64,000 nt of DNA from an uncultured Nocardioides sp. (GTDB lineage Bacteria; Actinomycetota; Actinomycetes; Propionibacteriales; Nocardioidaceae), in NCBI RefSeq assembly GCF_947488515.1, contig NZ_CANKZF010000001.1, positions 744,001 through 808,000 on the forward strand, written 5' to 3'. A model generated the notes under the pieces. It did not search any database and was not told the origin of the DNA. It worked only from the letters and a program-made list of their open reading frames with translations. The translations under genes were made by a program, and so were the position numbers. Position 1 is the first letter of the stretch. Each line of letters opens with the position of its first letter. Shown piece by piece: positions 36,596-45,080 of the stretch.

Positions 36596-37021
36596 TCAGT
36601 CGAGCGCGACCTCCTCCAGCACCTCGCGGAACACCCGCCACCGCTCCGGGCCCACCTGCGCGGCCCACGCCTCGTCGCAGGCGGCCAGCACCGCCGCGGA
36701 GCGGGCGAGGGCGTCGCGCCCGGCAGCAGTGATGCGTACGACGCGGGCGCGGGCGTCGTGGTCGGCCACCGACACCTCCACCATCTCGAGCGCCTCGAGC
36801 TGGCGGACGAACTGCCCGCACCCCTGCGTGGTCATCTCGGCGCACTCGGCGAGCTCGCTGATGGTCAGCCCGTCCGCCGGGAGCCACTCCAGGACGCGGA
36901 GCTGGGAGGGCCGCAGGTCCGGTGCGTCGACGGCGAGTCGCTCGCGCAGCTGGGCGAACACCATGCCCATCAGCATCGGCAGGTGCGGCCGGGCGGCCGG
37001 GAGCCTCTTGACGCGAGTCAT
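36596..37021 (-). CDS. MarR family transcriptional regulator
   Basis: 141-residue winged-helix regulator. The recognition region ([30 protein letters not shown]) is followed by a wing ([19 protein letters not shown]). The ligand is unknown. It is divergent from the phosphotransferase gene with only 24 bp between the two start codons, and operator-like sequences cover both starts, so it most likely represses itself and that gene. TAAGTT lies 6 nt before its ATG, indicating a leaderless mRNA. Confidence 0.87.
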   Translation of the reverse strand: MTRVKRLPAARPHLPMLMGMVFAQLRERLAVDAPDLRPSQLRVLEWLPADGLTISELAECAEMTTQGCGQFVRQLEALEMVEVSVADHDARARVVRITAAGRDALARSAAVLAACDEAWAAQVGPERWRVFREVLEEVALD

Positions 37022-37061
37022 GAAAGCAACTTACCTTCTATGACCATGAAAGCAACTTTCA
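37021..37061. promoter_or_regulatory. Paired MarR operator half-copies over divergent start codons
   Basis: A 14-bp direct repeat (37019-37032 and 37045-37058) covers both start codons. The second copy is a perfect palindrome, TGAAAG-CAA-CTTTCA (37047-37061); the first is a degenerate version (37021-37035). Binding would block both start regions. The candidate -10 elements TAAGTT (minus) and TACCTT (plus) lie inside or between the sites. Confidence 0.6.
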
Positions 37062-38230
37062 CGCTGTCGCCCGGGGTCGACCGGCGTGAGGTGCTCGGCG
37101 CCGACGACGTCAGTGACGCCGAGCTCGAGGCGATGGTCGCCGACCTGTGGGACGTGCCGACGGTGCGGTTGCGCGACTCCACGGCCGAGCCCGTCGCCTA
37201 TGACGTCCCGTCGATCCTCACCGGCGCCCGGACGTGGGTCCGTGGCCGTGCCACCGCCGGGGCGGACACCGGCGCCGACGGCGAGGGCCGTGAGTTCACG
37301 CTGTTCGTGAAGCGGGTGCACAACTGGCGGCACTCCCCCGCCTTCGCCGGCGTACCGCCCGAGATCGGCGAGTGGGCAGCCGCCTCGCTCCCGTGGCGCG
37401 CCGAGCCGCTGGTCTACGGATCCGACCTGCGTGAGCGGCTCCCCGAGGGGTTCTCGATGCCCCGCGGCCTGCGGGTCGAGGAGCGACCGGACGAGACCGC
37501 GGTCATCTGGATGGAGGCCACCGACGCCGACCCGGTGCCGTGGGGGCCCGACGACAGCGTCCGCGCGGCTCGCCTGCTCGGGCGCCTCTCCGCCAGCCGG
37601 GCGGTCGCCGCCCTGGCCGACATCGACCCGCAGCCCTGGCACATCGAGAGCTTCGTCGCCGGCCGGCTGGCCTTCACCGTCCTCCCCGGCCTGCACGACG
37701 AGGCCACGTGGCGCCACCCCGCCGTCGCCGAGCACTTCGGCGACCTCCGTGACGGCCTGCTGGCGGCCGCCCGCCACCTCGACGTCCTGGCCCGGGAGTT
37801 CGCCGCGTCGCGCCACCTCGCCTCGCACGGCGACGCCTGCCCCAACAACCTCCTGCGCCGCGCCGGCGAGCCGGGATTCACGCTGATCGACTTCGGCTTC
37901 TGGCGTTCGCAGCCGGTCGGGTTCGACCTGTCCCAGCTGCTGGTGGGCGACATCCAGATCGGGCGGCAGGACGCCGACGACCTGCCCGAGCGTGCGGCCG
38001 CGTGCGTCGCGTCGTACGCCACCGGGCTGGCCGACGAGGGGCTCGAGGTCCCGCTGGAGGAGGTGCGGCGCGGCCACGCGGTCAGCCTCATGCTGTTCAA
38101 CGGCCTGCCGAGCCTGCCGCTCGAGCGGCTCGACGACCCGGACACCGAGGCACTCGACCACTGGTCGCGCCAGCGCGCGGCGATCGCCCGCTACGCCCTC
38201 GGCGTGCTGGCCGACACCGAGCCCGGCTAG
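37046..38230 (+). CDS. Aminoglycoside phosphotransferase/choline kinase family protein
   Basis: 394-residue protein-kinase-fold phosphotransferase. The catalytic loop SHGDACPNN (Brenner-type HGD...N) lies near residue 257, and the metal-binding LIDFGFW follows. An N-terminal lobe with VKRVHNWRHSPAF supplies the ATP-binding Lys. The substrate could be an antibiotic, sugar or metabolite. Control by the divergent MarR regulator suggests a small-molecule response, which is inference. ATG 37046 is chosen because TACCTT lies 8 nt upstream; ATG 37040, two codons earlier, is the alternative. Confidence 0.78.
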   Translation: MKATFTLSPGVDRREVLGADDVSDAELEAMVADLWDVPTVRLRDSTAEPVAYDVPSILTGARTWVRGRATAGADTGADGEGREFTLFVKRVHNWRHSPAFAGVPPEIGEWAAASLPWRAEPLVYGSDLRERLPEGFSMPRGLRVEERPDETAVIWMEATDADPVPWGPDDSVRAARLLGRLSASRAVAALADIDPQPWHIESFVAGRLAFTVLPGLHDEATWRHPAVAEHFGDLRDGLLAAARHLDVLAREFAASRHLASHGDACPNNLLRRAGEPGFTLIDFGFWRSQPVGFDLSQLLVGDIQIGRQDADDLPERAAACVASYATGLADEGLEVPLEEVRRGHAVSLMLFNGLPSLPLERLDDPDTEALDHWSRQRAAIARYALGVLADTEPG

Positions 38231-38233
38231 ACG

Positions 38234-38272
38234 ACGACCGGCGCCCACCCGGGAGGGGTGGACGCCGGTCGT
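38234..38272. terminator. Terminator hairpin between the phosphotransferase gene and tig
   Basis: A 10-bp outer stem (38234-38243 with 38263-38272) and a 6-bp inner stem (38245-38250 with 38256-38261) lie between convergent genes, 3 bp after the phosphotransferase stop and 14 bp beyond the tig stop. It could serve both directions. Confidence 0.75.
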
Positions 38273-38285
38273 GGAGCGGAGCGGG

Positions 38286-39698
38286 TCAGGCCTTCTCGGC
38301 CTCGTCGGCCTCGTCTGCCTCGTCGGTGCTCTCGTCCGCGCTCGCCTCGGTGCTCTCCTCGACGGGCTCGCCGATGGTGCCGTCGGGACGCAGGTTCTTC
38401 AGCTCGACCACGTTGCCCGAGGCGTTCTTGACGGTCGCCGCCTCGACGATCGTCGCGAGCGCCTTGCCGCGCAGGATCTCCTGCACGAGCTCGGGGATGT
38501 GGTTGTGCTCGAACATGTGGTTGGCGAACTCCTGCGGGTCCTGCCCGGACTGCTGGGCACGCCGCACGAGGTGCTCGGAGAGCTCGGCCTGGTCGATGCC
38601 GAACTCCTCCTTCTTCGCGATCTTGTCGAGGATGAACTGGGCGGCGACGGCGTCGCGGACCCGGCGGTCGAGGTCGGCCTCGAACTCCTCCTGGGTCTGG
38701 CCCTCGTCCTCGAGGTACTTCTCCATGGTGATGCCGGCCATCGCGAGCTGCTGCTCGACGTTCTGGCGACGGGCGTTGAGCTCGTCGGTGACCATGACCT
38801 CAGGGAGCGGGATGGAGACCTTCTCCAGGAGGGCCTCGAGGACCGCGTCGCGGGCGGCGGCGGCCTGCTCGAGGCGCTTGCCACGACCCAGGCGCTCGCG
38901 CACGTCGGCGGTGAGCTCGTCGACGGTGTCGAACTCGGAGGCGAGCTGGGCGAACTCGTCGTCGTACTCGGGGAGCTGCTGCTCCTGCACGGCCGTCACC
39001 GTGACGGTCACCTGGACGGGCTCGCCCACCAGGTCGCCACCGGCGAGCTCGGAGTCGAACGTCGCGTCGCCGCCGGCGGAGAGGCCGACCAGGGCCTCGT
39101 CGAGGCCGTCGATCATGCCGCCGCGGCCGACCTTGTAGGACATGCCGGTGACCTCGCCGCCCTCGACGGTCTCGCCGTCCTTGGAGGCGACCAGGTCGAT
39201 GGTGACGAAGTCGCCGTCCGCGGCGGCGCGCTCGACCGGGACGAGGGTGCCGAAGCGCTCACGCAGCGCCTCGACCTGCTCGTCGACGTCGGCGTCGCTG
39301 ATCTCGACGTCGTCCACGCTCGCCTCGAGGCCGTCGTAGGAGGGCAGCTCGAAGTCGGGCTTGACGTCGACCTCGGCGGTGAACTCGAGGGACTCGTTGT
39401 CCTCGAACTTCGTCACCTCGATCTCCGGCTGGGCCAGCGGCTCGAGGTCGTGCTCCTGCAGCGCAGCCATGTACTGCTGCGGGACGACGGCGTTGATCGC
39501 CTCGTCGAGGACCGGACCGCGGCCGACCTGGCGGTCGATGACCGCCGGCGGGACCTTGCCGCGGCGGAAGCCGGGGACGTTGATCTGCTTCGCGATCTTC
39601 TGGTACGCCGCGTCGAGGCTCGGCTTGAGCTCCTCGAAGGGCACCTCGACGGTCAGCTTGGCCCGGGTGGGGCTCAAGGTCTCGACGGCGCTCTTCAC
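38286..39698 (-). CDS. tig: Trigger factor, ribosome-associated chaperone and prolyl isomerase
   Basis: 470-residue chaperone acting at the ribosome exit tunnel. The ribosome-binding signature is PGFRRGKVPP near residue 43. The FKBP-type PPIase domain covers about residues 150-240 and the helical arm domain follows. The C-terminus ends in a long acidic Glu/Asp/Ala/Ser tail (about 35 residues), as in other actinobacteria. GTG 39698 has AGGAG about 8 nt upstream. It precedes the clp genes on the same strand but is separated from them by the MarR/phosphotransferase pair. Confidence 0.95.
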   Translation of the reverse strand: MKSAVETLSPTRAKLTVEVPFEELKPSLDAAYQKIAKQINVPGFRRGKVPPAVIDRQVGRGPVLDEAINAVVPQQYMAALQEHDLEPLAQPEIEVTKFEDNESLEFTAEVDVKPDFELPSYDGLEASVDDVEISDADVDEQVEALRERFGTLVPVERAAADGDFVTIDLVASKDGETVEGGEVTGMSYKVGRGGMIDGLDEALVGLSAGGDATFDSELAGGDLVGEPVQVTVTVTAVQEQQLPEYDDEFAQLASEFDTVDELTADVRERLGRGKRLEQAAAARDAVLEALLEKVSIPLPEVMVTDELNARRQNVEQQLAMAGITMEKYLEDEGQTQEEFEADLDRRVRDAVAAQFILDKIAKKEEFGIDQAELSEHLVRRAQQSGQDPQEFANHMFEHNHIPELVQEILRGKALATIVEAATVKNASGNVVELKNLRPDGTIGEPVEESTEASADESTDEADEADEAEKA

Positions 39699-39879
39699 AA
39701 ATGTCTCCTGATGCTGAAGGTATGTGGGTGACCACACGGGGAAAGGAGCGGCACTGCCAGGGCACGGGGCCCGGCGACCGCAAACCGCGCCAGTCTATCG
39801 AGGGCACGGGCACAGGCCGAATCACGCCCTGGCCATCCGTTCGAGGCGCGGGGACTGCGTGACGGGTGGGGCCAGAGGG

Positions 39880-39952
39880 TCGGGGCGACAGGACTCGAAC
39901 CTGCGGTCTCCTGCTCCCAAAGCAGGCGCGCTAGCCACTACGCTACGCCCCG
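39880..39952 (-). tRNA. tRNA-Pro (anticodon TGG)
   Basis: Minus-strand cloverleaf with 7-bp acceptor stem CGGGGCG/CGCCCCG and discriminator A. The anticodon arm is CCTGC-TTTGGGA-GCAGG and the T arm is GCAGG-TTCGAGT-CCTGT. The anticodon TGG reads CCN proline codons. CCA is not encoded. Confidence 0.95.
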
Positions 39953-39997
39953 CCAAACGGGCTCCGACGCCCCTGCGCGGGGCGCTCACAGCCTGCC

Positions 39998-40071
39998 TGG
40001 AGCGGATGACGGGAATCGAACCCGCGTAGCCAGTTTGGAAGACTGGGGCTCTACCATTGAGCTACATCCGC
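39998..40071 (-). tRNA. tRNA-Gly (anticodon TCC)
   Basis: Minus-strand cloverleaf with acceptor stem GCGGATG/CATCCGC, anticodon arm CCAGT-CTTCCAA-ACTGG and a TTCGATT T-loop. The anticodon TCC reads GGA/GGG. CCA is encoded after discriminator T (39998-40000), unlike the neighbouring tRNA-Pro. Confidence 0.95.
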
Positions 40072-40144
40072 GCGCGTCCCGGCGAGGTGTCCCGCCGGTG
40101 CGGGAGTCATGGTGCCACACGCGCGAGCGTGCGCCCCAACCGGC

Positions 40145-41197
40145 TCAGCGCCGGTGCACCAGGAGCAGGGCGCGGTCGTCGTTGCGGGAGCCGAGCGCCT
40201 CGACGAGCCGGGTGGCGCCGCCCTCGAACTCGCCGCGCAGCAGCCGTTCGGCCTGCCCGAGCATCCGGTCGATGCCGAGGGCGATGTCACGGTTGCGGGT
40301 CTCGACCATGCCGTCGGTGTAGAGCAGGAGCGCGTCGCCGCGGCGGATCTCCCCCGAGACGGCGGGGAAGGTGGCCCCGTCGATGAGACCCAGGATGGGT
40401 CCCTCCGACTCGAGCACCTCCCACCGGCCCGACCCGGCGTGGCGCAGGGCGGCCGGCGGGTGCCCGGCGCTGCGGATGTCGTAGTGACCGGTCGCGAGGT
40501 CGAGCGAGAGGTGGATCGCGGTGGCGAACCCCTCGTCCCAGTCCTGCTGGAGCAGGAACCGGTTGGCGCCGTCGAGGAACTCGCTGGGCGGCAGCGCGCT
40601 CAGCAGCCCGCCCAGGGCCCCGCACAGCAGGAGGGCGCGGGTGCCGGCGCCCTGTCCCTTGCCGGAGACGTCGACGACCGCCACCTCCAGACGACCCTCG
40701 ACGCGCGAGGCGACGACGAAGTCGCCCGCGAACGGGGTGCCCCCTGCCGACCGCAGCTCGCTGGCGGCGTACCACTCCGCGGGCAGGTCGGGGATCCCGC
40801 CCTGGCGCAGGATCCGGTCACGCAGGTCGACGAACATCATCTCGCCCTGGATGCCGGCCACCCCGAGGCGCGAGCGGCGGAAGGAGGACAGCAGCACCAC
40901 GAACCCGAGGCCGAAGATGATGACGACGGTGAGGGCGATGCGGACGTTGATGTCCTGGCTCGGCACGACCAGGGCCAGGACGAGGAGCACGAAGAGCACG
41001 AACCACGGCAGCTGTCGCGGGCCGAGCACCAGGCTCGACAGCACCATCGGCACCAGCAGGGTCACGAGAGGGACATCCTGGTCGAACAGCCAGATGGCGA
41101 CGCCGATCAGCAGCGTCGCGACGACGAGCAGCACCAGGGTGCGCGACCCCCGCGGGACCAGCCGGGTCGCGGCTGCACGGAGCGATGGAGAACTCAT
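40145..41197 (-). CDS. Membrane-anchored SpoIIE/PP2C-type serine/threonine phosphatase
   Basis: 350 residues. The N-terminal 110 contain about four membrane spans (LVLLVVATLLIGVAIWLF, LLVPMVLSSLVLG, WFVLFVLLVLALVV, IALTVVIIFGLGFVVLL). The C-terminal PP2C/SpoIIE domain has metal-binding Asp in FAGDF, VVDVSGKG, YTDGMVETR and RNDDRALLLV. Such phosphatases often act on anti-sigma-factor antagonists in partner-switching pathways, but no partner gene is adjacent. ATG 41197 has GGAGGGG 7 nt upstream and overlaps the glycosylase stop (ATGA). Confidence 0.85.
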   Translation of the reverse strand: MSSPSLRAAATRLVPRGSRTLVLLVVATLLIGVAIWLFDQDVPLVTLLVPMVLSSLVLGPRQLPWFVLFVLLVLALVVPSQDINVRIALTVVIIFGLGFVVLLSSFRRSRLGVAGIQGEMMFVDLRDRILRQGGIPDLPAEWYAASELRSAGGTPFAGDFVVASRVEGRLEVAVVDVSGKGQGAGTRALLLCGALGGLLSALPPSEFLDGANRFLLQQDWDEGFATAIHLSLDLATGHYDIRSAGHPPAALRHAGSGRWEVLESEGPILGLIDGATFPAVSGEIRRGDALLLYTDGMVETRNRDIALGIDRMLGQAERLLRGEFEGGATRLVEALGSRNDDRALLLVHRR

Positions 41198-42108
41198 GCT
41201 CGAGCCCCTCCTGCTCTCCCAGTCCCCTTGGTGGGAGATCGTAGGGCCCGCGACCGGAACTTCGGCTGACATTTGGGGCACCAGAACGAGTTGCGTCCCG
41301 CCAGCTCCCCCGTTCGCACCGTCGTGCCGCACACCAGGCAGGGCAACGACGTACGCCGGTAGACGTAGACCTCGCCCCCGTGGTCGTCCTTGCGGGGCGC
41401 CCGACCCATCGCCTCGGGCGTGTGCTCGGGGCGCACGGTGTCGATCCGACCGGTGCGCACGCCCTCGGCCATGAGCTCGACGAGGTCGGCCCACATCGCC
41501 CGCCACTGGCTGCCGCGCAGCGTGTTGCCGGGGCGCAACGGGTGGATGCGGTGCCGGAAGAGCACCTCGGCGCGGTAGACGTTGCCGACACCGGCGAGGA
41601 CCTTCTGGTCCATCAGGAGGTCGCCGATGGCGCGCGGGCTCGCCGAGATGCGCCGCCAGGCCAGGTCGGGGTCGGCGTCGGGTCGCAGCGGGTCGGGCCC
41701 GAGGCGGCCGAGGACCTCGGCTCGCCGGGCGGCGCCGACCAGGTCGCAGATGATGGCGCCGCGCAGGTCGGCGTACGCCGTCGGGCGCGGATCCGTCGGG
41801 TCGTCCAGCGTGACCATCCGCAGTCGCACCGCGCCGACCGGGTCGGGCACCCCGGCCGCGCCGCCCTCGACCCCCGTGTGGACGTCGAACTGGCCGATCA
41901 GGCCGAGGTGGACGTGCACGAAGCGCTCGCCCTCGTGCTCGAGGAAGAGGTGCTTGCCGGCGGAGTCGGCGCCGATCACCAGGGACCGGTCGAGCTGCTC
42001 GGCGTCGGCGGCGAAGCGGCCCTGCGGCGACGACACCCGGACCCTGCGGCCCGCGAACGCCGCGGTGAGGTCGTCGGCCAGCTTGCGAAGGGTGTGGCCC
42101 TCAGGCAT
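41194..42108 (-). CDS. Fpg/Nei family DNA glycosylase (Nei-like)
   Basis: 304-residue base-excision-repair glycosylase/AP lyase. The catalytic N-terminus after Met removal is PEGHTLRKL (Pro2, Glu3). The helix-two-turn-helix region includes LMDQKVLAGVGNVYRAEVLF. The zinc finger is CLVCGTT and CPKCQ, separated by RTGELAGRNSFW. PEGH rather than PELP points to the Nei side of the family (oxidised pyrimidines). It overlaps rpiB by 8 nt and the phosphatase by 4 nt. Confidence 0.92.
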   Translation of the reverse strand: MPEGHTLRKLADDLTAAFAGRRVRVSSPQGRFAADAEQLDRSLVIGADSAGKHLFLEHEGERFVHVHLGLIGQFDVHTGVEGGAAGVPDPVGAVRLRMVTLDDPTDPRPTAYADLRGAIICDLVGAARRAEVLGRLGPDPLRPDADPDLAWRRISASPRAIGDLLMDQKVLAGVGNVYRAEVLFRHRIHPLRPGNTLRGSQWRAMWADLVELMAEGVRTGRIDTVRPEHTPEAMGRAPRKDDHGGEVYVYRRTSLPCLVCGTTVRTGELAGRNSFWCPKCQPKFRSRALRSPTKGTGRAGGARA

Positions 42109-42634
42109 CCGTGCGGTCGCGGGGCGCGTCGGTGCCGGGGCCGCGGAGGGCGGACTCCGGCAGCGGCGGCAGCTCGCCCGTCTCGTCGTAGGTGGAGAGC
42201 TGGCCGATGCGACGCACGTGGCGCTCGTCGCCGGAGAAGTCCGTGGAGAGGAAGACCTCGACGAAGCGGGTCATGTCCTCGACCGGGTGCATCCGCCCGC
42301 CGACGGAGACGACGTTGGCGTCGTTGTGCTCACGGGCCAGCGCCGCGGTCTCGTCCGACCAGGCGAGCGCGCAGCGGATGCCCTCGACCTTGTTGGCCGC
42401 GATCTGCTCCCCGTTGCCGGAGCCGCCGATCACGACCCCGAGGCTGTCGAGGCCCTCGGCGCGGTCGGCGGCCACTCCCTCGGCCGCCCGGAGGCAGAAG
42501 CAGGGGTAGTCGTCGAGGGCGTCGTAGACGAACGGTCCGTGGTCGACGGCCTCGTAGCCGTGGTCGACCAGCCACATCAGGAGGTGGTCCTTCAGCTCGA
42601 GGCCGGCGTGGTCGGAGCCCAGGTGTACGCGCAT
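42101..42634 (-). CDS. rpiB: Ribose-5-phosphate isomerase B
   Basis: 177-residue sugar isomerase of the RpiB/LacAB fold, interconverting ribose-5-phosphate and ribulose-5-phosphate in the pentose phosphate pathway. SDHAG lies at the N-terminus and GGSGNGEQIAANK forms the active-site loop. As in the mycobacterial enzyme, a Glu in this loop replaces the catalytic Cys of the E. coli type. The last 40 residues form a Pro/Asp-rich extension. The gene precedes the glycosylase with an 8-nt overlap. Confidence 0.9.
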   Translation of the reverse strand: MRVHLGSDHAGLELKDHLLMWLVDHGYEAVDHGPFVYDALDDYPCFCLRAAEGVAADRAEGLDSLGVVIGGSGNGEQIAANKVEGIRCALAWSDETAALAREHNDANVVSVGGRMHPVEDMTRFVEVFLSTDFSGDERHVRRIGQLSTYDETGELPPLPESALRGPGTDAPRDRTDA

Positions 42635-42676
42635 GGGGAGGAGTTTGGCAGAGGCGGACCGGCGAGACGGAGGGGA

Positions 42677-43360
42677 CTACGGCGCGTTCGCCTCGTCCAC
42701 GAGCTCCTGTGCGATGGCGCGCAGCTTGATGTTCCGGTGCGACGAGGCACGGACCAGGAAGGCGAAGGCGCGGTCCTCGTTCATGTCGTAGCGCGCCATG
42801 AGGATCCCGAGGGCCTGGCCGATGACACGGCGCGTCTGCAGTCCCTCGGTGAGACCTGCGCGCTCCTGTGCGTGTCCGAGCGCAATGGCTGCGTGGGTGG
42901 CGAACAGCCCAGCGAGCGCCCGTGCGTCACCAGTCACCTCGTCGGAGGTCGTGGAGTAGAAGCTGATGCCACCCAGGGTGTTGTCGTCGAGGAAGAGCTT
43001 GACCGCCATCTGGGACCGGACCCCTGCCTCGCGGGCCTGCGGCACGTACCGGGGCCATCGCTGTTCGTGGTCGAGGATCGACACCGACACCGCGTCGGTG
43101 CCTTGGAGCACCGCGGAGCACGGGCCCTCGCGCAGCGCGTACTGCACGGCATCGAGCCGCAGGACGAGGTCACTGGTGCATGCCTCGGTCTCGATCGTGC
43201 CCAGCTTCTCCACCGTGGAGACGCCTGCGTGGTCGAACCCCGGCACGGAGTTGCAGGCCACCTCGACGATCGTCTGCATGGTCTCGTCGAGACTGCGGGG
43301 TTTGTAGAGCGTGCGCGCTGCCTCGGCGATGGACTGGGCGAAGTCGGATGACGTGAGCAC
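42677..43360 (-). CDS. GAF and ANTAR domain-containing regulator
   Basis: 227-residue putative transcription antiterminator. A GAF sensor domain (about residues 25-165) is followed by an RNA-binding ANTAR domain: TRRVIGQALGILMARYDM, then RAFAFLVRASSHRNIKLR. ANTAR proteins bind paired hairpins in mRNA leaders to prevent termination; the signal and target here are unknown. GTG 43360 has GAGAGAG upstream. A GTG at 43393 would add 11 residues and is less supported. Confidence 0.85.
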   Translation of the reverse strand: MLTSSDFAQSIAEAARTLYKPRSLDETMQTIVEVACNSVPGFDHAGVSTVEKLGTIETEACTSDLVLRLDAVQYALREGPCSAVLQGTDAVSVSILDHEQRWPRYVPQAREAGVRSQMAVKLFLDDNTLGGISFYSTTSDEVTGDARALAGLFATHAAIALGHAQERAGLTEGLQTRRVIGQALGILMARYDMNEDRAFAFLVRASSHRNIKLRAIAQELVDEANAP

Positions 43361-43525
43361 GGGGACTCTCTCGGTGCACTGGAAGTGAGGCACACAGAGA
43401 GGCGCTCGAACGAGACCTGCAGACCATCCGTCGGCTCGAAGGTGAGTCGCGCGGCCCTGCCAGTGTACTCCGCGGACCGGACCTCTCCCCGACGTGCGCG
43501 GATCCGTTCGCCAGGGCGCCGCCGC

Positions 43526-44401
43526 TCAGCTCGCCGTGAGGTGCTGGTCGAGCCAGCCGGCCACCTGGCGCACCAGCGGCTCGGAGGCGGTGAACGTCGC
43601 GTGCCGCCAGAAGCCGTGGGTCTGACCCAGGCAGCGGATGCCGACGACCTCGACGCCCGCCTCGGCGATCCGCCGGGCGAGCTCCTCCCCCTCGTCGCGC
43701 AGCGGGTCGGCCTCCGCGGTGGCGACGAAGGTGGGCGGCAGGGCGTGGAGCCGGTCGGAGAGCAGCGGCGCGAGGTCGGGGTCGTCGTAGTCGGCCTCGG
43801 TGCGGGCGTACTGCTCCCAGTACCAGGTCGCCTCGGCCGGGTCGAAGCCCGACTCCTCCCCCTGCCGCCACGACGGGTAGCCGGCGCGCGGGTCGAGGAA
43901 GGGGTAGATGAGCGCGACCGCGCTGAAGAAGCCGGGGTTGCGCAGGGCGGCGACCAGGGCGAGGTTGGCGCCGGCCGAGTCGCCGTGGGCGGCGTACGGC
44001 CCGGGCGGGCCCTCGCGGCGCAGCCAGCCGACGACCGTGTCGAGGTCGTCGGGCGCGGCGGGGAACGGGTGCTCGGGCGGTCGGCGGTAGTCCACGCTCA
44101 GCACCGCGCGGCGACCCCGGTTGGCCATGCGCCGGGAGATGCCGTCGTGGACGTCGATGTCGTTGAGCACGAAGCCGCCGCCGTGCGCGTGCACGACGAG
44201 ACCGGGGGCGGGGTCGGCGGGCACGTAGAGCCGGCACCGCACCCCGTCGGCGTCGACGTCCTCCACGGACGCGACGTCCTCCCGTGGCAGGCGCAGGTTG
44301 GCGAGCCTGGCCTCCTCACGGTGCGCGGCGAGGTCGAAGCCGGGCGCGCCGAGCCCGCCGCCGGCGTCCGCCGCCACCGCGGCGCGGACCTCGGGGTACA
44401 T
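43526..44401 (-). CDS. Alpha/beta hydrolase, hormone-sensitive-lipase family
   Basis: 291-residue esterase-type hydrolase. The oxyanion-hole motif HAHGGGFVLND, the nucleophile elbow GDSAGAN and the HSL-type YRRPPEHPFPAA are clear. The catalytic Asp is likely in ATAEADPLRDE and the His in GQTHGFWRH. It probably hydrolyses small acyl or aryl esters and is cytosolic. The ATG shares one base with the stop of the upstream reductase gene. Confidence 0.87.
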   Translation of the reverse strand: MYPEVRAAVAADAGGGLGAPGFDLAAHREEARLANLRLPREDVASVEDVDADGVRCRLYVPADPAPGLVVHAHGGGFVLNDIDVHDGISRRMANRGRRAVLSVDYRRPPEHPFPAAPDDLDTVVGWLRREGPPGPYAAHGDSAGANLALVAALRNPGFFSAVALIYPFLDPRAGYPSWRQGEESGFDPAEATWYWEQYARTEADYDDPDLAPLLSDRLHALPPTFVATAEADPLRDEGEELARRIAEAGVEVVGIRCLGQTHGFWRHATFTASEPLVRQVAGWLDQHLTAS

Positions 44402-45042
44402 CACGACGGTCGCACCACCTTGAGGTTGAACTCCGCAGTCCCCAGGGCGCCCATCAGCCGCAGCCACAGCGGCAGCCACATCTCGGTGCCGCGCGCGGTC
44501 TCGATCCCGCCGAGGTCGATCACGTCGCGGTGACCGAGCTGGGTGAGCAGACCTGTCACCAGCCGCTTGGCATCGGCGTCGTCGCCGCTGACGAACACGG
44601 TCGTCGGCTCGGGCAGCCGGTCGGGGTGGACCATCAGCTCAGCGGTCAGGGTGTTGAGCGACTTGACCACGCGGGTGTCGGGGAACGCGCGCTGCAGCTG
44701 CTCGGCCAGGGAGTCGGTGTCCTTGACGGCCAGGGTGGGCGGGAACCCGGCGGAGAAGTCGAGCGGGTTGGAGATGTCGAGCAGCACGGTGCCGGCGAGG
44801 TCGCCGGCCTGCCCCAGCAGGTCGAGCGCGGCCAGTCCGTTGCCGGCGTGCACGACGAGCTCCGCACCCGCGGCGGCCTCGGCGAAGGTGACGAGCGCGA
44901 CGCCCGGCACCTCCGTCCAGCCGTCGCGGGCCCGGGTGGCCGCGGGGTCGCGGGTCCCGAGGCGGACGGCGTGTCCGAGGTCCGCCAGTCGTGGGGCGAT
45001 CGCGCGACCCACCGAACCGGTGCCGAGGACTGCGACCTGCAT
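44401..45042 (-). CDS. NAD(P)-binding oxidoreductase, NADPH-dependent F420 reductase-like
   Basis: 213-residue Rossmann protein. VAVLGTGSVGRAIAPRLADLG at the N-terminus binds NAD(P), followed by RLGTRDPAA, VLLDISNPLDFSAGFPP and VKSLNTLTAELM, the pattern of F420H2:NADP oxidoreductase relatives. Many proteins of this group are annotated only as NAD(P)-binding, so cofactor F420 use is unproven. ATG 45042 has an excellent AGGAGGTCGTC upstream. It forms a two-gene unit with the hydrolase. Confidence 0.78.
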   Translation of the reverse strand: MQVAVLGTGSVGRAIAPRLADLGHAVRLGTRDPAATRARDGWTEVPGVALVTFAEAAAGAELVVHAGNGLAALDLLGQAGDLAGTVLLDISNPLDFSAGFPPTLAVKDTDSLAEQLQRAFPDTRVVKSLNTLTAELMVHPDRLPEPTTVFVSGDDADAKRLVTGLLTQLGHRDVIDLGGIETARGTEMWLPLWLRLMGALGTAEFNLKVVRPS

Positions 45043-45080
45043 GACGACCTCCTGGGATCGGTCAGGTGGGACGGGGTTGC

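Noticed and set aside
39880..40071. tRNA pair as a possible attachment site of an integrated element
   Set aside because: No integrase, no direct repeat of a tRNA 3' end and no foreign gene block lies next to either tRNA.
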